Below are positions 15,512 to 20,285 of a stretch of 20,285 bases of DNA, one piece after another. The position numbers and the translations under genes are program-made. The notes beneath the pieces are model-generated. The model was not told the origin of the DNA, made no database searches, and saw only the letters and a program-made list of their open reading frames with translations. Source of the stretch: GWF2-38-69 sp037127655 (lineage in GTDB: Bacteria; Verrucomicrobiota; Lentisphaeria; Victivallales; GWF2-38-69); NCBI GenBank assembly GCA_037127655.1, contig JBAXXY010000033.1, positions 1 through 20,285 on the forward strand, given 5' to 3'. Within the stretch, counting starts at the first letter, position 1, and each line of letters opens with the position of its first letter.

Positions 15512-16393
15512 ATGCTTAAAACATTCATTTGTCTACTGTTTCTTGGAATAGCTGTTCTCTCTTTTGCTGATGTAACAAATCTTTCCAATAAGAAAATCTC
15601 TGAACAACTTTCTGAGCTTAGTTTTGATACAAACAATCTAGATAAACCTGAGAAAGCCTTCGTAGTAGTTCCATCCGATTACTACAGGAGTAATGCTCTG
15701 TTTCCAGTCGTTTACTTGCTCCATGGCTGGTCGGGCGATTATAAAGCCTGGTACGATCAAGATAGCAAAGGTTTAGAAAAATTATCCGATTTGTATGATG
15801 TGATAATTGTTATGCCGGACGGCGGTTTTGCCGGATGGTATGTGAACTCTCCTTTTAAGAAAAAATCTAATTACGAATCAGCCATAGCTGAAGATCTTGT
15901 GGAAGCAGTTGATCAATCCTTTAATACTTTCAAGATGCCAACGAAAAGAGCTATAACAGGTTTGAGCATGGGCGGTTTCGGCGCTTTCTATCTAGCATTC
16001 AAACATCCTGATACTTTCGGAGCCGCAGGCGCAATGAGCGGCGGACTTGAACTTGTCGAAGCAGGCGAAGCTGACCCCGTAGCGGGAAGACACTTTGATA
16101 TTGACTCTGTTCTTTCTTCAGATTCTCCAAAATGGAAAGACTACGATGTGGACAAACTTCTTGATAAGGTCAAAATATCAAAACAACCCATTATTTTTGA
16201 CTGCGGAGTTAATGACATCTTTATCAAGATAAATAGAAACTTCCACGCCAAAATGCTTGAGATGCAGATCCCTCACGACTATACCGAAAGACCTGGCATA
16301 CACGATTGGAACTACTGGGACAACTCCATAGACTACCAGATGATCTTCTTCTCAAAGTACTTTTTATTAGCTAACATCAGTAATAGTCCATGA
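15512..16393 (+). CDS. Secreted alpha/beta-hydrolase esterase (esterase D / antigen 85-like)
   Basis: A 293-residue exported serine hydrolase. The signal peptide is MLKTFICLLFLGIAVLSFA, with cleavage near residue 19. The mature part has the alpha/beta-hydrolase core: LLHGWSGDYKAW (oxyanion region), the nucleophile elbow GLSMGGFGA with Ser152, the acid Asp235 in CGVNDIF and His264 in GIHDWNYW. This is the putative-esterase family that includes S-formylglutathione hydrolases, feruloyl/acetylxylan esterases and mycolyltransferases. Export argues against S-formylglutathione hydrolysis and suggests action on an extracellular ester, for instance on plant polysaccharide. The ribosome site is weak. 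Confidence 0.85.
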   Translation: MLKTFICLLFLGIAVLSFADVTNLSNKKISEQLSELSFDTNNLDKPEKAFVVVPSDYYRSNALFPVVYLLHGWSGDYKAWYDQDSKGLEKLSDLYDVIIVMPDGGFAGWYVNSPFKKKSNYESAIAEDLVEAVDQSFNTFKMPTKRAITGLSMGGFGAFYLAFKHPDTFGAAGAMSGGLELVEAGEADPVAGRHFDIDSVLSSDSPKWKDYDVDKLLDKVKISKQPIIFDCGVNDIFIKINRNFHAKMLEMQIPHDYTERPGIHDWNYWDNSIDYQMIFFSKYFLLANISNSP

Positions 16394-16448
16394 AAATCTC
16401 TTGCTGAGAATAACGGCTCTGTTTAGATTGTTATGGTATTCAGAGGAG

Positions 16449-16505
16449 TGATGCAGTCATACAATGAAGCAAAGTATGTCTGCAAAGAAGCATTGTATTG
16501 CATCA
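16449..16505. repeat. Long imperfect hairpin, 15 paired bases per arm
   Basis: TGATGCA-GTC-ATACAATG (16449-16466) pairs with CATTGTATTGCATCA (16491-16505): all 15 bases of the right arm match, with GTC as a 3-nt bulge in the left arm. The 24-nt loop contains GCAAAG twice. It could be a small RNA, a miniature element or a structured leader; no function can be assigned. Confidence 0.6.
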
Positions 16506-16518
16506 TCGGAAGACGCTA

Positions 16519-16579
16519 AGTTTTAAGAATTTCTTGATGAAAGCCGTATCGTATTTCCCTTCAAATGCGTTTTTTGCAA
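16519..16579 (-). pseudogene. 61-bp remnant of a nadE 3' region
   Basis: This stretch matches 17967-18027 inside nadE at 55 of 61 positions, in the same orientation. Read on the minus strand it still encodes NAFEGKYDTAFIKKFLK where nadE has NAFEGKYDAAFIKKFLK. Four of the six differences are synonymous third-position changes; the other two change Glu to Lys and Ala to Thr. Similarity stops abruptly on both sides. The pattern suggests descent from a functional, diverged nadE rather than a recent duplication that has decayed. Confidence 0.8.
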
Positions 16580-16609
16580 TTCTCATTTAACTTCCATTGT
16601 AAAATAGTA

Positions 16610-16644
16610 TTTTGCGGAGAATAATTGACTTAATCTCCGCAAAA
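16610..16644. promoter_or_regulatory. Perfect 11-bp inverted repeat upstream of fic
   Basis: TTTTGCGGAGA (16610-16620) and TCTCCGCAAAA (16634-16644) flank a 13-nt spacer that contains TTGACT, a possible -35 box without a convincing -10. It ends 43 bp before the fic ATG. It may be an operator for a dimeric regulator or a transcript hairpin; there is no T-run to make it a terminator. Confidence 0.5.
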
Positions 16645-16687
16645 CAAGCGTCAAAAGCAATAGATATCTGCCGTAAAGAGAGTTTTA

Positions 16688-17803
16688 ATGAAGCTATATA
16701 TATATCAGAAAGAGGGCTGGCCTCATTTTACTTGGGATAGCGAGGTTCTGCTATTTCTTCTGGGGAAAGTACGAAACATGCAGGGAATTTTACTTGGAAA
16801 AATGGGGTCTCTTGGATTCGAACTAAAAAGTGAAGCATTTCTTGAGACTCTTACTTTGGATGTACTCAAGTCAACAGAAATCGAAGGCGAGATTCTCAAT
16901 CCAGAACAGGTTCGGTCTTCAATAGCAAGACACCTGGTCATGAATGTTTCAGGTCTATTTCATTCGGAGAGGAATATTGACGGTGTAGTTGAGATGATGC
17001 TCGATGCAACTCAGAATTATGATTTACCGTTAACCAGGGAAAGATTGTTAGGTTGGCATGCTTCTTTATTTCCGTCAGGAAGAAGCGGTATGTATAAGAT
17101 AATGACCGGCAGTTGGAGGTATGATTCAAAGGGGCCGATGCAGGTTGTTTCAGGAGCTATGGGTAAAGAGAAGGTTCATTATCAGGCTCCTGATTCTGAA
17201 AAAATAGAAGCCGAAATGGATGCGTTTATCCAATGGTTTAATAGTGAAGATAAACTTGATCAGGTAATCAAAGCAGGTTTAGCTCATTTCTACTTTGTAA
17301 CAATCCATCCTTTTGATGATGGAAACGGAAGAATTGCCCGCGCTCTTACAGATATGCTGCTGGCGAGAGCAGATGGAATAAAACAGAGATTTTACAGTAT
17401 GTCTGCGCAAATTAGAATTGATAGAAAGCAGTATTACGAAATACTGGAAAAGTCTCAAAAAGGCAACATTGATGTTACCCTTTGGCTGCAGTGGTTCCTA
17501 GACTGTTTGACTAACGCATTGGAATCAACAGAAGCTATTCTTACCAAAGTCCTTTCCAAGCACAATTTCTGGATCAGATATCAGGGATGTGCTTTTAATG
17601 ACAGGCAAAAACTTTTACTTAACAGAATGCTAGACGGGTTCGGTGGGAAGCTCACATCTTCGAAATGGGCAAAGATTGCGAAATGCTCCCCAGATACTGC
17701 TCTTCGAGATATTCAGGAACTAAGGAATAAAAGCATTCTTAAAAAGGAATTAGCTGGCGGTAGAAGTACTAGTTATGAATTGTCTGATTTCCCAAAATCA
17801 TAA
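16688..17803 (+). CDS. Fic-family AMP-transferase with N-terminal inhibitory motif and winged helix
   Basis: A 371-residue Fic protein expected to transfer AMP (or another nucleotide moiety) to hydroxyl groups on target proteins. The N-terminus IYQKEGWPHFTWD and LLGKVRNMQGILLGKMGSLG resemble the DUF4172 domain often found before Fic. The inhibitory-helix signature S-x-x-x-E-G is at Ser62 to Gly67 (STEIEG), making it a class II, self-restrained Fic. The catalytic loop HPFDDGNGRIAR (207-218) is canonical, with His207. A winged-helix-like DNA-binding segment fills about 310-368. No antitoxin gene is adjacent, consistent with built-in inhibition. It is bracketed by nadE-derived sequence, suggesting acquisition. 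It ends 15 bp from the convergent nadE gene. Target unknown. Confidence 0.92.
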   Translation: MKLYIYQKEGWPHFTWDSEVLLFLLGKVRNMQGILLGKMGSLGFELKSEAFLETLTLDVLKSTEIEGEILNPEQVRSSIARHLVMNVSGLFHSERNIDGVVEMMLDATQNYDLPLTRERLLGWHASLFPSGRSGMYKIMTGSWRYDSKGPMQVVSGAMGKEKVHYQAPDSEKIEAEMDAFIQWFNSEDKLDQVIKAGLAHFYFVTIHPFDDGNGRIARALTDMLLARADGIKQRFYSMSAQIRIDRKQYYEILEKSQKGNIDVTLWLQWFLDCLTNALESTEAILTKVLSKHNFWIRYQGCAFNDRQKLLLNRMLDGFGGKLTSSKWAKIAKCSPDTALRDIQELRNKSILKKELAGGRSTSYELSDFPKS

Positions 17804-17818
17804 ATCGCAAATTCACAA

Positions 17819-19753
17819 TCAGGAAAGCTCTTCCATCCATATAGTTGAAGAAGCATCGGGAGGCATGCGCCAGTCGCCTCTTGGAGAGAGGGCGATCGTT
17901 CCTACTTTAGGGCCGTCAGGGATACAGTTTCTCTTGAACTGCTGAGTGAAGAACCTTGACAGGAAGAGTTTTAAGAATTTCTTAATGAAAGCCGCGTCAT
18001 ATTTTCCTTCAAATGCGTTTTCTGCAAGGAAAAGAATCTTTTTAGGCGAAGCGCCGTATTTGATAAAGTGGTAGAGGAAGAAATCATGCAATTCATATGG
18101 GCCGATAATATCTTCTGTTTTTTGAGCGATTTTACCTGCCTTGTCGGGAGGAAGGAGTTCAGGTGATACAGGCGTATCAATTATATCTTCGAGAACTTTC
18201 TTGAGCTTATCTTCTGATTTGGAAGCATACCAGCTTATTAAATATTTTATCAGACTCTTTGGTACGCCACAGTTTACACTGTACATGGACATGTGATCGC
18301 CATTGTATGTGGACCAGCCAAGCGCTATTTCCGAGAGGTCGCCAGTTCCGATAACTATTCCGCCTGTCTCGTTTGCAGTGTCCATAAGTATCATTGTTCT
18401 CTGGCGCGCCTGAACATTCTCGTAGGTGGTGTTCATGTTCCCAGGATTCAGGTCGAGTAGTTTAAACTGTTCATTGCAGACATCTTTAATATCTTTGATT
18501 CTTAAATCACATCCGATTATTTTGCACATCTCAAGTGAATTATTATAAGTTCTGCCTGTGGTTCCGAAACCCGGCATCGTTATTGAAACTATATCGGATA
18601 GAGGTTTATTGATTTTTTCATGGGCGGCTTTGATAACAAGAAGAGCAAGAGTCGAATCCAGACCGCCTGAAATGCCGATAACAGATTTTTTCGAACGGGT
18701 GTGTTCAAGCCTTCTTGCCAGAGCAGAGGATTGAATGTTGAATATCTCACTGCATCGTTTGCTTTTTGATTCATCGTCGGCTGGAACAAATGGATGGGGA
18801 TTGACTCTTTTTCTGAGTTTGGATATTCGATTCAGGGATGGGATTTTTACTCTCCGGTATGTTCTGAGCTTATCTGTAAATTTTTCAATGTTCTGCATCG
18901 TGTCGTAGAAAGAAGTTTCTGACTTCCTGATTGCGGACAGTTTCTGGCAGTCAATGTCAGCGTAAATGATGTTTGACTCAGAATCAAATCTTTTATTTTC
19001 CTCGATGATAGCTCCATTTTCGGCAATAATGGCATGTCCGCCGAAGAGAACATCAGAGGAAGATTCGCCTATTCCCGATGAAGTATAAATATATGAAGCT
19101 ATACATTTTGCACTTTGACCCGAAACTAAAGCCTTTCTGTAGTCCGCTTTGCCGACCAGTTCGTTGCTGGCTGAGAGATTGGCTATTATATTTGCCCCGG
19201 ATAATGTGTGAAAACTGCTTGGCGGAAGAGGGCTCCAGAGATCTTCGCAGATTTCAATGGCTAATTTAAAGTCACAGCCATATTCAAAAATAAGGTCGCT
19301 GCCAAATGGAACTGTCTGTTCAGCAATATCAAGAGTTTCTGTTTTAGGAATTGTGTAGGCAGGAGCAAACCATCTCTTTTCGTAGAATTCTTTGTAGTTA
19401 GGAATGTAGGTTTTCGGAACTACTCCAAGAAATTTTCCTTTATGGATTACTCCGGCGCAATTATATAAGAGGTTTCCATATTGTACAGGGAATCCGATAA
19501 TAATCAGGATATTGAGATTTAGGGAACTTTTAAGTATAATTGGGAGGTTAATCTTGATTGATTCATAAAGAGATGACTGCTGGAAGAGATCCCCACAGGT
19601 ATAAGAAGTAAGATTGAGTTCAGGAAATACTATTACAGACGCGCCTTCCTCATTTGCTTTGGTGAAAAGCTTGATTGTTTCAGCAGAGTTAAAAGCAATG
19701 TCAGCCACGCTAACTTTTGGAACACAGGCTGCAATTTTATAGAAACCAAACAT
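17819..19753 (-). CDS. nadE: Glutamine-dependent NAD+ synthetase
   Basis: A 644-residue two-domain enzyme that converts nicotinic acid adenine dinucleotide to NAD+ with ATP and glutamine-derived ammonia. The N-terminal nitrilase-type glutaminase has its triad at Glu45 (FPELNLTSY), Lys114 (PKTYIPNY) and Cys169 (EICEDLW). The C-terminal synthetase has the PP-loop SGGLDS (362-367) and GTGDLSEIALGW. Length is normal for bacterial two-domain NadE. Transcription runs from a recognisable promoter at 19790-19818 divergent from the Rrf2 gene. A 61-bp part of its 3' third (17967-18027) has a diverged copy beyond the fic gene. Confidence 0.97.
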   Translation of the reverse strand: MFGFYKIAACVPKVSVADIAFNSAETIKLFTKANEEGASVIVFPELNLTSYTCGDLFQQSSLYESIKINLPIILKSSLNLNILIIIGFPVQYGNLLYNCAGVIHKGKFLGVVPKTYIPNYKEFYEKRWFAPAYTIPKTETLDIAEQTVPFGSDLIFEYGCDFKLAIEICEDLWSPLPPSSFHTLSGANIIANLSASNELVGKADYRKALVSGQSAKCIASYIYTSSGIGESSSDVLFGGHAIIAENGAIIEENKRFDSESNIIYADIDCQKLSAIRKSETSFYDTMQNIEKFTDKLRTYRRVKIPSLNRISKLRKRVNPHPFVPADDESKSKRCSEIFNIQSSALARRLEHTRSKKSVIGISGGLDSTLALLVIKAAHEKINKPLSDIVSITMPGFGTTGRTYNNSLEMCKIIGCDLRIKDIKDVCNEQFKLLDLNPGNMNTTYENVQARQRTMILMDTANETGGIVIGTGDLSEIALGWSTYNGDHMSMYSVNCGVPKSLIKYLISWYASKSEDKLKKVLEDIIDTPVSPELLPPDKAGKIAQKTEDIIGPYELHDFFLYHFIKYGASPKKILFLAENAFEGKYDAAFIKKFLKLFLSRFFTQQFKRNCIPDGPKVGTIALSPRGDWRMPPDASSTIWMEELS

Positions 19754-19789
19754 TTTATTCTTTTTCGTTATTTTTGTATATTTTATTTT

Positions 19790-19818
19790 ATTCTAGTTTA
19801 TTGAGTTCAATATTGCAA
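19790..19818 (-). promoter_or_regulatory. Probable sigma-70 promoter of nadE
   Basis: On the minus strand, TTGCAA (19818-19813), a 17-nt spacer and TAGAAT (19795-19790) match the housekeeping promoter pattern well, 37 bp before the nadE ATG. Confidence 0.55.
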
Positions 19819-19869
19819 CTATCTAAGTTTATAGACTTTTTAAAAATGACTTGCGGTCGGTGTTATTTC

Positions 19870-19920
19870 ACTTAACTATCTTGAAACGGAATATTTGCGA
19901 GTTTATAATGAATGTTAAGT
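19870..19920. promoter_or_regulatory. Inverted repeat flanking the Rrf2-gene promoter
   Basis: ACTTAAC (19870-19876) and GTTAAGT (19914-19920) are exact reverse complements that bracket the -35/-10 boxes. Rrf2 regulators commonly control their own genes, so these could be half-operators, but the wide spacing (37 nt) makes a chance match possible. Confidence 0.35.
19881..19909 (+). promoter_or_regulatory. Near-consensus sigma-70 promoter of the Rrf2 gene
   Basis: TTGAAA (19881-19886), a 17-nt spacer and a perfect TATAAT (19904-19909). The start codon lies 35 nt downstream, preceded by AAAAAGGG as ribosome site. This is the best promoter in the window. Confidence 0.75.
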
Positions 19921-19944
19921 CAATAATATTTCAAAAAGGGATTT

Positions 19945-20285
19945 ATGATAACCAGGGAAGCAGATTACGCAATTAGAGCAATTGTACTTTCAGCTATTTA
20001 CCAGGAGAAAAACCTTCCTCTTACTACAACTATCCTTTCTGAGAAAATGGAAATACCTTATAGATTTTTAAGGAAGATAATGATGAGACTTAGGGACGCC
20101 GGTTACATTGATACAAAAAAGGGCAAATACGGTGGAGTTAAACTTAAACGCAAGAGCAGTGATATATCTATTATTGATATTGTTAATATTTTTTCAGAGT
20201 CAGCAGTTTATATCAATAAATGTACAAAGCTAAATAAAGCCTGCGATGGTCTTGAAAATTGCAAACTCCATATCGAACTTTCTGC
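19945..20285 (+). CDS. Rrf2-family Fe-S transcriptional regulator, 3' end outside the window
   Basis: The first 113 codons of an Rrf2/IscR-type repressor. The N-terminal winged helix is recognisable: MITREADYAIRAIV, LSEKMEIPYRFLRKIMMRL (recognition helix) and the wing GKYGGVKL. Cys93, Cys100 and Cys106 follow the three-cysteine pattern of Fe-S-binding members (C-x6-C-x5-C here, against C-x5-C-x5-C in IscR). It probably senses redox state, iron-sulfur status or nitric oxide. Most of the family is about 130-160 residues, so only a short C-terminus is missing. Its targets are not visible; it is divergent from nadE and has its own strong promoter. Confidence 0.9.
   Translation, partial: MITREADYAIRAIVLSAIYQEKNLPLTTTILSEKMEIPYRFLRKIMMRLRDAGYIDTKKGKYGGVKLKRKSSDISIIDIVNIFSESAVYINKCTKLNKACDGLENCKLHIELS

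Larger units (their letters stand above)
16394..16687. other. 294-bp gene-free spacer between esterase and fic
   Basis: I found no coding potential here on the + strand and no tRNA-like fold. It holds, in order, a long imperfect hairpin (16449-16505), a 61-bp fragment of nadE in antisense orientation (16519-16579) and a perfect 11-bp inverted repeat (16610-16644) before the fic start. This density of structure marks it as a recombination scar or regulatory zone. Confidence 0.6.

Noticed and set aside
15351..15551. Short + strand frame bridging the nitroreductase and the esterase
   Set aside because: It overlaps both genes in another frame and reads through the palindrome, giving the artefact peptide TGILPV.
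4693..16393. Glutathione-dependent formaldehyde oxidation (gshA plus formate dehydrogenase plus S-formylglutathione hydrolase-like esterase)
   Set aside because: The esterase has a signal peptide and lies over 8 kb from gshA among unrelated genes, and no glutathione-dependent formaldehyde dehydrogenase is present.
16394..17818. Fic toxin with a separate antitoxin gene
   Set aside because: No small gene lies upstream or downstream; the inhibitory motif is inside the Fic protein itself.
1..20285. CRISPR array, tRNA/rRNA genes, prophage or transposase genes
   Set aside because: No regularly spaced repeats, RNA gene folds, integrase or transposase motifs were found on either strand.

Overview
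The window is an AT-rich bacterial chromosome segment with densely packed housekeeping and anaerobic-metabolism genes. Both ends cut a gene: a NuoF/HydB-type diaphorase at the left and an Rrf2-family regulator at the right. Iron-sulfur flavoprotein, molybdenum/tungsten formate dehydrogenase and NiFe-hydrogenase maturation genes point to an anaerobe. A secreted thioredoxin-fold protein with an FTGSDWCPWC motif and short palindromes with an AAGAT/ATCTT loop recall PVC-superphylum genomes (Lentisphaerota/Verrucomicrobiota-like). That placement is a weak inference and no marker gene here fixes it.

Region 1 (1-10535, all + strand) reads as one or two operons. It opens with a diaphorase subunit and a cysteine-type formate dehydrogenase fused to a NuoG-like Fe-S module; together they look like a soluble NAD(P)-linked, possibly electron-bifurcating, formate dehydrogenase. 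After a 113-bp gap with two inverted repeats come a plant-type glutamate-cysteine ligase and, 2 nt later, an ATP-grasp-like ligase of the glutathionylspermidine-synthase type. They look like a two-step route to a low-molecular-weight thiol with no recognisable GshB. They are followed by hypE, hypA and hypB (NiFe-hydrogenase maturation, without hypC, hypD or hypF in view) and a glyoxylate/hydroxypyruvate reductase-like gene overlapping hypB by 4 nt.

Region 2 (10536-16393) is housekeeping: truB, convergent smpB, a small CbiX-type chelatase, a secreted thioredoxin-like protein, metG, a nitroreductase and a secreted esterase. Short palindromes of several types occur between genes, and a double hairpin lies inside the metG reading frame, in the linker between its catalytic and tRNA-binding domains.

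Region 3 (16394-20285) holds a 294-bp spacer rich in structure (a long imperfect hairpin, a 61-bp nadE-derived fragment and a perfect 11-bp inverted repeat), then a Fic-family AMP-transferase with its own inhibitory motif, convergent nadE, and a divergent Rrf2 regulator with a near-consensus promoter. The nadE fragment and the matching part of nadE bracket fic as diverged direct repeats, which suggests that fic arrived by recombination at the end of nadE.

The best candidates for something new are the gshA/ATP-grasp pair inside a formate/hydrogenase-maturation cluster, the in-frame palindromic element in metG, and the nadE-flanked fic module.
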